From JOPF133 sp052144935 (lineage in GTDB: Bacteria > Acidobacteriota > Terriglobia > Bryobacterales > Bryobacteraceae): 32,771 nt of DNA. Both the position numbers and the translations under genes were made by a program. Each line of letters starts with the position of its first letter. Position 1 is the stretch's first letter. Of this stretch, positions 1 to 9,103 are shown one piece after another. Below the pieces are notes generated by a model that worked only from the letters and a program-made list of their open reading frames with translations, had not been told where the DNA came from and made no database searches. The stretch lies in NCBI GenBank assembly GCA_052144935.1, contig JBKQPR010000122.1:1-32771 (forward strand), given 5' to 3'.

Positions 1-205
1 TTAAAGAGCCGGCCTCGGATTGCGGTTTAGTTCAACGCGCGGTTTACTCGATTCCGCGGCGAACAGGCGGTATCTGCTGACCGGCTTCCCGGCGCCGCGG
101 AACCGAGCAAACCTAAAGCAGTCACAAACTATCTCCCGAGCATTTTCATATACTTACCTCCCAAACTCCCGAATTCCCTTGCGCCCCCATGCTACCCTCG
201 AATCG

Positions 206-236
206 AGAGCGGGCCCTCGGGGCCCGCTCTTTTTAT
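206..236 (+). terminator. Rho-independent terminator-like hairpin just before a start codon
   Basis: A perfect 10-bp stem (arms 206-215 and 221-230, AGAGCGGGCC / GGCCCGCTCT) with a 5-base loop is followed by TTTTATTT. This has the form of a strong intrinsic terminator for rightward transcription. The ATG of the next gene begins at 239, right at the end of the U-tract, so the hairpin is either the end of an upstream gene outside the window or part of the leader of that gene. Confidence 0.8.
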
Positions 237-238
237 TT

Positions 239-901
239 ATGGCAACTAAAAAACAAATCCAGGCCAACCGCATGAACTCCCAGCATTCCACCGGTCCCCG
301 CTCCGCTGAGGGCAAGGCCGTCTCCTCCCAAAATGCTCTGAAATCGGGCATCGACAGTCAATCCCAAATCATCCGCGGCGAGGACCCCGCCGCCCTCGAC
401 GCCCTGGCGGCTCAATACCTCCTCGACCACCAGCCCCAGTCCGCGGTCGAGCGTGCCCTCGTCGATATCCTCATCGATTCCGAGTGGCTGCTCCGCCGTC
501 TCCGCAAAACCGAAGCCCATCTCTGGGAATACCAGCTAGCGGGCATCGCAGACCGCCACCCGGACGAAATGCTCGGCAGAGCCTTCCAAGGTACCTCTCA
601 GAGCTTCGCCCGCCTCGAACGCCGCCGCGACAGCGTCCAGTGCGCCTACCATCGCGCCCTCCACGACCTGCGCGAGATCCAGGACTCCCGCGCCCAGGTC
701 TCGCTCCCGCCGGACATCCCCGCCGCCCCGCCCGAGGCCCCCAAGCCGCCCGCGGAGCCGCCTGTGGAACCCCCTCCAACTCCTTCATCCCAAAAGGCTA
801 AGCCCGAAATCGGGTTCGTTCCTGAAAATCCCTTACAATGCGGCTCCCCCTCGCGCGAAACGCCGCAACCGGCCCCCCAACCCCGTAAAGACGCCGCCTG
901 A
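239..901 (+). CDS. Conserved hypothetical protein, STGPR/EGK/NAxK motif family
   Basis: A 220-residue soluble protein of unknown function. Residues about 8-40 carry a motif (N.MNSQHSTGPRS.EGK..SSQNALKSG) that I recognise from many hypothetical proteins of Acidobacteria and Planctomycetes. A helical region follows (A.ER.LVD...D.EW.LRR.RK.E, about residues 65-100), then another helix rich in Arg and Glu, and a Pro/Ala-rich C-terminal tail from about residue 155 that is probably disordered. The reading frame is open further upstream to position 20, but the ATG at 239 is preferred because the family motif begins right after it and a terminator-like hairpin lies just before it. No ribosome binding site is visible between the U-tract and the ATG. 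No function can be assigned. Confidence 0.7.
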   Translation: MATKKQIQANRMNSQHSTGPRSAEGKAVSSQNALKSGIDSQSQIIRGEDPAALDALAAQYLLDHQPQSAVERALVDILIDSEWLLRRLRKTEAHLWEYQLAGIADRHPDEMLGRAFQGTSQSFARLERRRDSVQCAYHRALHDLREIQDSRAQVSLPPDIPAAPPEAPKPPAEPPVEPPPTPSSQKAKPEIGFVPENPLQCGSPSRETPQPAPQPRKDAA

Positions 902-1090
902 TTTCCGCCATTTCCATGCCCTCTATGCCCGAAGCCCGCCCCTCGAACCGCTCCGCCGTAGTCCGTCGCTCTCCTTCTCTCCTTCTCCCCTTGCCCCCCT
1001 TGCCCCCTTGCGAGCGAACGGTTTTCTCCGCGCTTCCTCCGGGGTGCCCTCTGGGCCCCTCCGCGTCTCGGCGGTGGAAAACAGAGCCCC
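902..1090. other. Intergenic stretch with a solitary half of a GC-rich repeat
   Basis: No convincing gene lies here. Two repeat-like pieces stand out: GGGGTGCCCTCTGGGCCC at 1041-1058, which closely matches one at 2934-2951, and a CTCCGCG...CTCCGCGTCTCGGCGGTGG-type run at about 1025-1077. That run resembles one arm of the long stem-loop at 28991-29077 but has no opposing arm nearby. Confidence 0.4.
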
Positions 1091-1951
1091 CTACGGCATT
1101 CCCGGCGCCAAATAACGGCCGATCCACTCCGCCACCAGCTCCGGCGCTTCCATGGGGATGTAGTGGTTGTGCCCGGCCAGCGGCAGATCGCGGCCGTTGG
1201 GGAAGCGGGTGGCCAGATCGGGCGCGGTGGGCGAGGCGTCCAGGTCGAATACGCCCGGCCGGGGGACCACTCCGGCGCGCATCACCAGCGCCGGCTGGGC
1301 CAGCGAGGGGATGCCTGGGTAGAGATTCGACTCGGCGGCGGTCGAGTGCGCGTAAATGGAAGCCTCCACCCGCGGGGGACACGCCAGCACGAAGTGGCCA
1401 TCGGAGGGCAGCAGGGCGAACTGGCAATAGTCGCGCAGCACGGCCGCCTGCCAGCGGACGAAAGGCGGGCGCTTGTGGAACCGCTCCCACATCTCCTCGG
1501 GCGAGGCGAAAACGGCCCGCCGGCGCAGGATGAAGGACGCGTCCAGGGGCGCGCGGCCATAGCGCGCGAGCGGAAAGATGGTCGGATCGATCAGCACCAG
1601 GGAGGAGAAAGTGGCCGGGCGCTGGATGGCCGCCGCCACCACGCTGTGGCCTCCCATCGAATGGCCGACGCCCACGGCGTCGCGCACATCCAGGATTTCG
1701 GCAATGGCCGTGAGATCGGCGGCGAAGGGCTGCCAGGGATAGGGCGGATCGGGCTTGCTGCTGCGCCCGTGGCCGCGGAAATCGACGGCCAGGCGGCGCC
1801 GCGAGGGGAAGCGGCGGGCGATCTGGTCCCAGCAGCGGCCGTGAAACCCCGTGGCGTGGGCGAAGAGCAGGGGTGGACCGGCGCCGGGCCACTCCCAGAC
1901 GGCCAGGTCGAGGCCGTTGGCCGGCACCATGATGAGGCGCGGGGTCTCCAC
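1091..1951 (-). CDS. Alpha/beta hydrolase fold protein
   Basis: A 286-residue serine hydrolase of the alpha/beta fold family, substrate unknown. The N-terminal part has the oxyanion-hole region (LLFAHATGFHGRCWD) and the strand/turn V.DFRGHGRSS. The nucleophile elbow is GHSMGG, so the catalytic Ser is the S of that motif. The C-terminal LPLAGHNHYIPMEAPE supplies the catalytic His, and the D of VFDLDASPTAPD or a nearby acid could complete the triad. Length is normal for the family. The frame is open to an ATG at 2026, but the conserved region begins at about residue 33 of that longer form. I chose the GTG at 1951; an ATG at 1930 is another option. The gene stands alone, and a dense GC-rich shadow frame on the same strand (798-1892) should be ignored. 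Confidence 0.85.
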   Translation of the reverse strand: METPRLIMVPANGLDLAVWEWPGAGPPLLFAHATGFHGRCWDQIARRFPSRRRLAVDFRGHGRSSKPDPPYPWQPFAADLTAIAEILDVRDAVGVGHSMGGHSVVAAAIQRPATFSSLVLIDPTIFPLARYGRAPLDASFILRRRAVFASPEEMWERFHKRPPFVRWQAAVLRDYCQFALLPSDGHFVLACPPRVEASIYAHSTAAESNLYPGIPSLAQPALVMRAGVVPRPGVFDLDASPTAPDLATRFPNGRDLPLAGHNHYIPMEAPELVAEWIGRYLAPGMP

Positions 1952-2160
1952 GCCTTCCAGTCTTACACGCCGAACTGGTGCAGATGATCGAGCTGAAGAA
2001 CCAGTGGGGAGCGGCTCACGACGCACGACCTCAGCACCTCACGACCAGATCCTGCATCGCCAAGCATCCGGCCGCGGCCGGCGCGGCCGGCTGGCGCATT
2101 GCATATCGAACCGTTTTGCCGGATCATGGTAGAGGGGCGCTGAGAAAGGGGGTCTCACGA

Positions 2161-2385
2161 ATGCCGCAATCCTCTCCGAATCAGCTTGGTTCCATGCATG
2201 CGACGCAAGGGGTAACGGCACCCCTGGGCCCCGACAACTCAGGCACCATCGCGCTGCTTGAACAAAGGGCGCGTGAAGACGCCACGAACGACCCAGACGC
2301 CGTTGCCCAGGCGGAACTTGAACCAGCCGGGATCAAGGCTGCTCTCAACGCGAATCGTCCTCCCGATAGACCCGTCTTTCCGTGA
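2161..2385 (+). CDS. Antitoxin-like small protein, partner of a PIN toxin
   Basis: A 74-residue protein. Its second half (IALLEQ.AREDATNDPDAVAQAELE...KAALNANR....PVFP) resembles short antitoxin-like proteins that precede VapC/PIN genes in Acidobacteria and Planctomycetes. This is a recollection of family style, not a search result. The start at 2161 has a good ribosome binding site (AAGGGGG, 8 bases upstream). The stop overlaps the GTG of the following PIN gene (GTGA at 2382-2385), the classic arrangement of a translationally coupled toxin-antitoxin pair. The first 30 residues are low-information and could be degenerate. Since the toxin is broken, this would now be an orphan antitoxin. Confidence 0.55.
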   Translation: MPQSSPNQLGSMHATQGVTAPLGPDNSGTIALLEQRAREDATNDPDAVAQAELEPAGIKAALNANRPPDRPVFP

Positions 2386-2846
2386 GCTGGTATCTTCTAC
2401 TGGATTCCGGCCCGCTCGGACTCGTTACTCAGCCGAGGATCTCCGCTGAGGTTCTGGCGATGAACCGCTGGCTGCTTGACCGCCTCTCAGGCGGCGATGC
2501 TGTCCTGGTCCCGGCCATCATCTACTACGAACTCCGCCGCGAATTGCTCCGCGCACAGAAAGCAGCGGGAGATTGCCCGCCTGGACGCATTCGTGCGATT
2601 GACCCTGACCGGTATCTGCCCCTGACCGATCAAATCAAGCATTGCGGCTCGCCGCGGAGCTCTGGGCCAAGGTCCGCCGGCAAGGGCGCCCTACTTCGCC
2701 GGCGCTCGATCTCGACGTAGGATGTCATCCTTGCGACCCAAACGCTGACTCCCGGCGCTCACGCCGAGATCATTGTAGTTACCACCAACACACGCCATCT
2801 GAGCCGCTTTGTGGACGCCCGCCTTTGGATGGAGGTGGGCGCCTGA
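2382..2846 (+). pseudogene. Frameshifted PIN-domain (VapC-like) toxin
   Basis: Piecing together the three forward frames gives one PIN-like protein. It begins SWYLLLDSGPLGL (first acidic residue of the nuclease site) with VLVPAIIYYELRRELLRAQK in frame 1, then REIARLDAFV in another frame, and RYLPLTDQI back in frame 1. LRLAAELWAKVRRQGRP follows, and finally DVILATQTLTPGAHAEIIVVTTNTRHLSRFVDARLW, ending at the TGA at 2844-2846. The frame changes near 2564, 2600, 2640 and 2717. A working gene would encode an RNase of about 150 residues. With at least four breaks it is a pseudogene unless the assembly is very error-prone. It overlaps the antitoxin stop by GTGA. Confidence 0.8.
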
Positions 2847-2914
2847 TCGGCACCAAGCGCATTGTCCAAACGGCGCTGCGGCTGGTCTGGTAACAGCGAC
2901 AGGCAGTACCGCGA

Positions 2915-3035
2915 TGGAACCGCTCCCTGACGGGGTGCCCTTTGGGCCCGGCTCCGATGTGCTTCAGAGCCGCGACGGTTACGGAGCGGTCTTCAGCCGA
3001 TGTGCTTCAGAGCCGCGATGGTTACCCAGCGGTCT

Positions 3036-3040
<5 letters not shown>
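2915..3040. repeat. Composite repeat: tandem 44-bp units plus inverted copy
   Basis: Two tandem, nearly identical 44-bp units (about 2953-2996 and 2997-3040) share CCGATGTGCTTCAGAGCCGC, followed by GAYGGTTAC and AGCGGTCTTCAG. The CCGCTCCCTGACGG at about 2920-2933 is an imperfect inverted copy of the core AGCCGCGACGGTTACGGAGCGG, so the region can fold into a large hairpin. Between them sits GGGGTGCCCTTTGGGCCC (2934-2951). The second unit runs into the stop codon of the response regulator gene (3036-3038). Confidence 0.75.
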
Positions 3041-4394
<1,354 letters not shown>

Positions 4395-4399
4395 GGTCG

Positions 4400-4978
4400 T
4401 TACTCCTTTGGGGGCGCCCCCGCGGGTGCCCTCGGGACTGCCTGGGCGGGCCCCAGGGGCACCCTCAGGCGGGCGGCGCAGGCCGCGCAAAAGGCCGCCC
4501 GCTTCCCATCGATTTGCCGGATATTGGTCGCGAGGGCCATGGCGCACTGGCGGTCGGCGCAGTGTACCAGTCCGAAGGTGTGGCCGGTTTCGTGCAGCGC
4601 CTCTTTGTGGGCGCGCTCCAGAAAAACTTCGCGGTTAGGCGGCAGGCCGTAGAATTCCTGGCGCAGGCGGGCCAGCGAGATGGCCGCCACGCGCCCGCCC
4701 AGTTGCGCGTGGCCGTAGACGAAGGTCAGCACCGGGATGAACAGGTCGCGCTCGGTCACGGCGAGCAATTTGAGGGCGTCCTCCGGGCAGATCCGCATCA
4801 GCATCTCCAAAACGCCGGCCGAGCCATATTGGCGGCGGGCGGCATCGAAAGCGAACTCGATGGCAGGCAGCGCCAACTCCCGTACGGGCACGCCGAATTG
4901 GCCGGCCACACGGTCGCGCACCGCTTCGAAGGCCTCGCGGTCCACTTCCGGGGTGGCCCCCACGTACAGGAACTTCAT
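4400..4978 (-). CDS. amzA: Archaemetzincin-type zinc metalloprotease
   Basis: A 192-residue putative zinc peptidase. The signature is clear: H129-E-x-x-H133-x-x-G136-x3-C140-x4-C145-x-M147, then a CxxC pair at 164 and 167. H129, H133 and H139 would bind the catalytic zinc, E130 would be the general base, and the four cysteines a structural zinc, as in archaemetzincins. No signal peptide is visible, so it is probably cytoplasmic. Its start codon overlaps the stop of the upstream kinase gene (ATGA, 4975-4978), and its stop is 5 bases before the response regulator start, so the three genes are almost certainly one mRNA. After the CxxC there is an unusual Pro/Ala tail of about 22 residues encoded by GC-rich repeat-like DNA. 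Substrate unknown. The gene name follows the family only. Confidence 0.88.
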   Translation of the reverse strand: MKFLYVGATPEVDREAFEAVRDRVAGQFGVPVRELALPAIEFAFDAARRQYGSAGVLEMLMRICPEDALKLLAVTERDLFIPVLTFVYGHAQLGGRVAAISLARLRQEFYGLPPNREVFLERAHKEALHETGHTFGLVHCADRQCAMALATNIRQIDGKRAAFCAACAARLRVPLGPAQAVPRAPAGAPPKE

Positions 4979-6552
4979 TCCTTGCGGGCCAACGCCAGCA
5001 AGGGCGGCTGGGCCTCCTGCACGGAATGCTCCAGCGGCAGAAAGACCGTGAACGTGGTCCCCTGGCCGACGGTGCTCTTCACTTCGATTTCGCCGCCGTG
5101 GACCTGGATGATGCCGTACGACACGGCCAGCCCCAGCCCTACGCCTTTGCCCTCCGATTTCGTGGTGAAGAACGGGTCGAAGATTTTGGCCAGGTTTTCC
5201 GCCGGAATCCCCTCGCCATTGTCCGAGACCGTGAGGGAAACCCCTCCTTCGGCTCGGGCTGTCGAGACGGCCACGCGCCGCTCCGCCTTGGATTGCGTGG
5301 CTTCGGCCGCGTTCAGCAACAGGTTGAGGACCACCTGCTGGATTTGCGAGGCGTCGCACGGCACCGCCGGCAAATCCTCGCCGAGATTGGCCTCCACAGC
5401 CACGTTGTTCAGCTTCATCTTGTGCTGCGCCAGCGAGAGGGTCGTGCGCACGATGCGGCTCAGATCCTCCGGGCTGCGCTGCGGCTTGGAGCGGCGCGAG
5501 AAGGCCAGCAGATCGCTGACGATACGCCCCACGCGCGAGGTCTCATTGGTCACCTGCGTCAGGTACTTGCGGAACTCCTCGATGCGGTTGGGCGGAATGC
5601 CGTCGTCCTTGAGCATGCGCTGCAACAGCATGGAGAGGTTGAGTACGCCCGAAATCGGATTGTTGATCTCGTGCGCCACGCTGGCGGAAAGCTGGCCCAG
5701 GGAGGCCAGGCGATCCGAGTGCAGCAGCTTCTTCTGCGCCGCCTGGAGCTGCCGCGTGCGCTCGTCCACCTTGGTTTCCAGGTTCAGCGTGAACTGATTG
5801 ATTTCGCCCAGCGCGGTGCGCAGGCGGTCGCGCATCACGTCGAAGGAGCGGGCCAGCTCGTCCAGCTCTTCGCTCGAGTCCTCGATATCCAGCGGCTTGT
5901 CCAGCTCCATCTGGCTGACCGCGTTGGTGCCTTCGATCAGCTTGTTGATGGGCCGCGCCAGAAAGCGCCGCGTGAAGTAAATGATGAACAGGCTGATGAG
6001 CGTGATTTCGACCGCCGTGACCAGCAGCACGCGCAGCTTCATGTTATCGACTTCGTGATCCACGCCGTCCAGGTTGAGCTGCAGGTCGAGCACCCCGAGC
6101 ACCTTGACCCCGGCGGGATGGGCGTGGCAGGCGGCCTGCGCGCAGGACGGTTCGTTGTAGATGGGGGTCACCATGTCCAGCCGGCGGCGCTTCGCGGCGC
6201 GAAATACGCTGATGTGCCGCGAGAGATCGGGTCGGGGGATGGCCTGCTGGCGGTCCTCCGCGTTGGTCGAAAACATCGCCTGCCCGGCGCGGTTGAACAT
6301 GCGGATACGGTCGATGCCCTGCTTGAGGGCGATGGTCTGCATCACCTGGTAGGCGTCCTCCCGATGGTCGTCGAGCATGGCGTGCCAGGTGGCGCTGGTG
6401 ATGCCCTTGGAAAGCTGGTCGGCGCCCAGCACCATGGTGTTGAGGAGCTGCTGCTCCTCGGTTTTGACATTCACCAGCCCGGACACCGCCGCCACGATGA
6501 TGACGATCACCGTGATGGAGAGCATCAGCTTACGGGCGAGGCGTCGCGGCAT
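4975..6552 (-). CDS. Membrane sensor histidine kinase with CX4CH motif in the sensor domain
   Basis: A 525-residue kinase. TM1 is about residues 9-28 and TM2 about 172-193, enclosing an extracytoplasmic sensor domain of about 140 residues. HAMP follows (about 194-246), then a coiled coil. The dimerisation/phosphorylation domain has H294 in SVAHEINNP, and the ATPase domain shows NLLLNAAEA, DNGEGI and GVGLGLAVS. The sensor domain has NEPSCAQAACHAHP just before a strand (VKVLGVLDLQL). C137-x4-C142-H143 fits a c-type haem attachment motif of the CX4CH type, which would make it a redox or gas sensor; this is an inference. The ATG at 6552 has AGGA 8 bases upstream; a TTG two codons earlier is also possible. 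First gene of the operon, followed by the protease with a 4-base overlap. Confidence 0.95.
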   Translation of the reverse strand: MPRRLARKLMLSITVIVIIVAAVSGLVNVKTEEQQLLNTMVLGADQLSKGITSATWHAMLDDHREDAYQVMQTIALKQGIDRIRMFNRAGQAMFSTNAEDRQQAIPRPDLSRHISVFRAAKRRRLDMVTPIYNEPSCAQAACHAHPAGVKVLGVLDLQLNLDGVDHEVDNMKLRVLLVTAVEITLISLFIIYFTRRFLARPINKLIEGTNAVSQMELDKPLDIEDSSEELDELARSFDVMRDRLRTALGEINQFTLNLETKVDERTRQLQAAQKKLLHSDRLASLGQLSASVAHEINNPISGVLNLSMLLQRMLKDDGIPPNRIEEFRKYLTQVTNETSRVGRIVSDLLAFSRRSKPQRSPEDLSRIVRTTLSLAQHKMKLNNVAVEANLGEDLPAVPCDASQIQQVVLNLLLNAAEATQSKAERRVAVSTARAEGGVSLTVSDNGEGIPAENLAKIFDPFFTTKSEGKGVGLGLAVSYGIIQVHGGEIEVKSTVGQGTTFTVFLPLEHSVQEAQPPLLALARKE

Positions 6553-7100
6553 GGCCAAAATCCTATTAAAATCCTATACTCCGAAATTATTGTAGCGCGC
6601 GGCACGGGGCTGCGCAGAGGAGGGCGATGTATCGCGACTGGACTGCGCACTTCCTGGTTACTGTAATGCGGCGCCCGCTGGCCCCGATCAACTCCGCTGA
6701 TCGCTAACCGCCGCGAGGCTGGCGAGGAGAGCGAGAGGGCGCAGGAGTGCAGCCCAGCGCGCCCCGCCCGCTGCGCCGTGGGCGGCGGCCCCGCGACCGG
6801 GGGCCGGGATCTTCCATCCGCGCGGCGGAGCCGGCCGGCCGCGACGCCGCGAAGACTGGCGGGATCGGGAATTGCCGGCCATTAACTCCCGCCGGCAGCG
6901 CCTTGTTGTCGAAGGGCCGGGGCGGCCTGTCAACCAGCGGCATATCTCCAATCGTTACTTTCGTTTACGGAGGGGTCAAAAGTACATTTGAGCCCCAAAA
7001 CTACAGAGTACTTCCTACATCGCGGCGGGGACAGGAGCGCCACGACTTCTAAGGCCCTGCGCGCTTCGTGGTTTTGCAGCACAAGTGCAGTAGGTAGAGC
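6553..7100. other. Intergenic region, GC-rich, with an imperfect dyad
   Basis: No supported gene. It holds the upstream regions of two divergent genes: the sensor kinase on the minus strand and the HTH gene on the plus strand. The first 350 bases are extremely GC-rich with no coding signal. A near-palindrome GGGGTCAAA...TTTGAGCCCC lies at 6972-6996 about 105 bases before the HTH gene and could be an operator. A TACAAT on the minus strand about 40 bases before the kinase start is a possible -10 box without a good -35. Confidence 0.4.
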
Positions 7101-7442
7101 ATGACACGGCACGCGATGCAACCGGCTTCTCAAGACTGGACCGCGTGGCGGGAAGCACGAGGCATCTCGCTGCGGCAGATTGCCGAGACGACCAAGATCG
7201 GCGTGCGCTACCTGGAGGCCATCGAACGCGGCGCGTTCGAGGAACTGCCGGGCGGAGCCTACACCGTGGGATTCATCCGCCAATATGCCCGCGCGGTCGG
7301 CGACACCGGGAATGTCCTGTGGGACTCCTATCGCTTGTCCGTGGCGCCGGTGGAAGCGCCCGCTGCCGCGCCGGAGCCGGAAACGCCGGCGTGGCGGTTG
7401 GGGGATATGCTGCGGTCGTTACTCGGTTTCACCCCAGGGTAG
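7101..7442 (+). CDS. RodZ-like helix-turn-helix protein (HTH_25 type), no membrane segment
   Basis: A 113-residue protein dominated by one DNA-binding-like domain (about residues 12-75): W...R...GISLRQIAETTKIGVRYLEAIERGAFEELPGGAYTVGFIRQYARAVG. This matches the N-terminal HTH of RodZ, including the LPGG.Y..GF.R.YA segment. RodZ proper continues into a transmembrane helix and a periplasmic domain; here the protein stops after a short Pro/Ala linker and LGDMLRSLLGF. It is therefore either a soluble stand-alone form or a shortened relative. The ATG at 7101 is preceded by a weak AGGT; an in-frame ATG at 7116 would keep the whole domain. DNA or protein partner unknown. Confidence 0.75.
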   Translation: MTRHAMQPASQDWTAWREARGISLRQIAETTKIGVRYLEAIERGAFEELPGGAYTVGFIRQYARAVGDTGNVLWDSYRLSVAPVEAPAAAPEPETPAWRLGDMLRSLLGFTPG

Positions 7443-8019
7443 CGGTGGATTTCGGAAAGCGGGGCGCGGCTTGAGCGGGCCCGCGATACTTTCACGCCAC
7501 GCGGATTTCGGCCGCGGGGAGCGCTAAGCGCCGTCTCGGGTCACGCCAGTTCAAAAATCCCCATAGTGCCAATTGAAACCCCCCCACCCTCGGCGTAGTA
7601 TGCCGCTCTGTTCCGGACGGGCGACAATCGTCGCCGGGAAGCCTGCGGAGCCGAAGGCCGCGTTGTGCGCGCCCGGTCGTCGCATGGACGACGCCCACCT
7701 GATGCGACGCTTTCCCGCCGCGGACTTCGCCGGCGGCCAGCGCGACGCGCCCTTCCGCGCTCTCTCCGGCCGGCGACGGCGCCCTGCTCGACGCGGGCGA
7801 CAATCGGGCTCATGGATCTTCGCAGCGCCCGCCGCGGGGATGGCGCGGCACTGGTGCGGAAATCTCAATTTCATGGCATGACCCCTCGCCTTCAGGCGAC
7901 AGCTTTCAGCGCGTGCGAGCCGGATAAAACTTCGGGGATGGCGGAATACGGCAGGGATCGCACCTCGATCCCCGCCCATGAACACTCGCCGGTCTCGCGA
8001 TAATGCTAGGATCGGCAAC
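7443..8019. other. Intergenic region with probable decayed sequence
   Basis: No credible gene is seen; the frames open here lack recognisable domains. A small hairpin GGCGAC-AATC-GTCGCC lies at 7620-7635, and the GGGCGACAATCG string recurs at about 7796. The stretch 7550-7595 (AAAATCCCCATAGTGCCAA and a C-run) is less GC-rich than its surroundings and may be a relic of inserted DNA. Confidence 0.35.
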
Positions 8020-8925
8020 ATGAGACGCCTCGTTAACTTATTGGCCACATGCACGTTCTTGGGCGCCCAAATTCAAACGGGCCCGCCCTTGCCTTATCGC
8101 GTCGTGGAAGGTTGGCCCCAACTTCCGGCAGGATGGAACTTTGGCGAAGTCGCGGCTGTGGACGTCGACACGAACGACAACGTATGGGTCTTCAGCGACG
8201 GGCCCCATCCGGTGATGCAATTCGACAAGTCCGGCAAGTTTCTGCGCGCATGGCCGGAATTTCTAGGCAAGAAGCCCCATGGCTTGCGCGTAGGCCCGGA
8301 TGGAAATATTTGGACGGTTGACCTGGAGGCTCACCGCGTCATGAAGTGGACGCCGGAAGGCCGGCTGCTCATGAACCTCGGCACGGGCGCGCCGGCTGCC
8401 GATAACAATGCGAAGTACTCGTTCAATCGCCCTGCGACGCTCAACTTCGGGCCAAACGGCGATTTTTTTGTCGCCGATGGCTACGGAAATTCGCGCGTGG
8501 TTCACTACAGCAAGGATGGCGAATACCTGGGCCAGTGGGGCACAAAAGGGCCCGGCGACGGCGAGTTTAATCTGGTGCACGATGTGGCCATTGACAGCCA
8601 GGGGCGCTTGTATGTGACCGACCGCGTCAACAAGCGCGTGCAGATCTTCGATCGGCAAGGCAAATTCTTGGGCAAGTGGACGGATCTCGGTGTGCCGCAG
8701 GGGCTTTACTACGTGAAGAGCGAAGATGTTCTTTACATGTGCGACGGCGAGAATTCACGAATTATCAAGGTGGATTTGGACGGCAGGATTTTGGGTGTGT
8801 TGGGTTCGTTCGGCAAGATTCCCGGCAAGATCGATACCCCACATTACATCGCCGTGGACAGCACGGGGGCCATCTATGCGGCGGACTTCCGCAACTGGCG
8901 CGTCGACAAGTTTGTGAAAAAATGA
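8020..8925 (+). CDS. Secreted NHL-repeat beta-propeller protein
   Basis: A 301-residue protein that begins with a short signal-peptide-like segment (MRRLVNLLATCTFLGAQ). The rest is a run of NHL-type blades: a hydrophobic strand, D..G..WV.D....RV..F...G, repeated about six times. Examples are VDTNDNVWVFSDGPHPVMQF, VGPDGNIWTVDLEAHRVMKW, DSQGRLYVTDRVNKRVQIF and DSTGAIYAADFRNWRVDKF. Such six-bladed propellers include peptidyl-alpha-hydroxyglycine lyases and many uncharacterised binding proteins; I cannot tell which applies. The ATG at 8020 has AGGA about 9 bases upstream, and a GATAAT box lies just before that. The frame is open 14 codons further upstream, but that would bury the signal peptide. 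Confidence 0.88.
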   Translation: MRRLVNLLATCTFLGAQIQTGPPLPYRVVEGWPQLPAGWNFGEVAAVDVDTNDNVWVFSDGPHPVMQFDKSGKFLRAWPEFLGKKPHGLRVGPDGNIWTVDLEAHRVMKWTPEGRLLMNLGTGAPAADNNAKYSFNRPATLNFGPNGDFFVADGYGNSRVVHYSKDGEYLGQWGTKGPGDGEFNLVHDVAIDSQGRLYVTDRVNKRVQIFDRQGKFLGKWTDLGVPQGLYYVKSEDVLYMCDGENSRIIKVDLDGRILGVLGSFGKIPGKIDTPHYIAVDSTGAIYAADFRNWRVDKFVKK

Positions 8926-8932
8926 CAACGCG

Positions 8933-8956
8933 AAATGTGTCACGCGTGCCACATTT
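8933..8956. promoter_or_regulatory. 24-bp near-perfect palindrome
   Basis: AAATGTGTCACG / CGTGCCACATTT is a 24-bp dyad with one mismatched pair, centred on CACGCGTG. It lies 8 bases after the NHL-repeat gene and 110 bases before the promoter of the kinase gene. It has no U-tract, so it is more like a protein-binding site or a simple 3' stem than an intrinsic terminator. Confidence 0.5.
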
Positions 8957-9061
8957 GCGCCCGGTTGCCAGTTTGCGCGCGGGAGGCACGGGGACGTCGA
9001 TCGGCTCGGCGTTCGAGGGCCGGCGGGCGAACCCTACGGGCCGCTACGGGCCGGTCCGAAA

Positions 9062-9090
9062 TTGCCGGTTTCCGGGGAGTGCAGTATAAT
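9062..9090 (+). promoter_or_regulatory. Sigma-70-type promoter upstream of the PD40 kinase gene
   Basis: TTGCCG at 9062-9067, a 17-base spacer and a perfect TATAAT at 9085-9090. Transcription would begin near 9097, about 140 bases before the kinase ATG. Confidence 0.6.
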
Positions 9091-9103
9091 CGGTAGCCAA
9101 ACG

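Noticed and set aside
798..1892. 364-residue minus-strand frame, Arg/Pro-rich
   Set aside because: It lies over the alpha/beta hydrolase gene in another frame and shows only the Arg/Pro/Gly bias of GC-rich shadow frames.
5026..6666. 546-residue plus-strand frame
   Set aside because: Antisense shadow of the sensor kinase; no domain motifs, high Val/Leu/Gln/His content.
6747..7052. 101-residue plus-strand frame before the HTH gene
   Set aside because: No motif, no ribosome binding site, composition typical of random GC-rich DNA.
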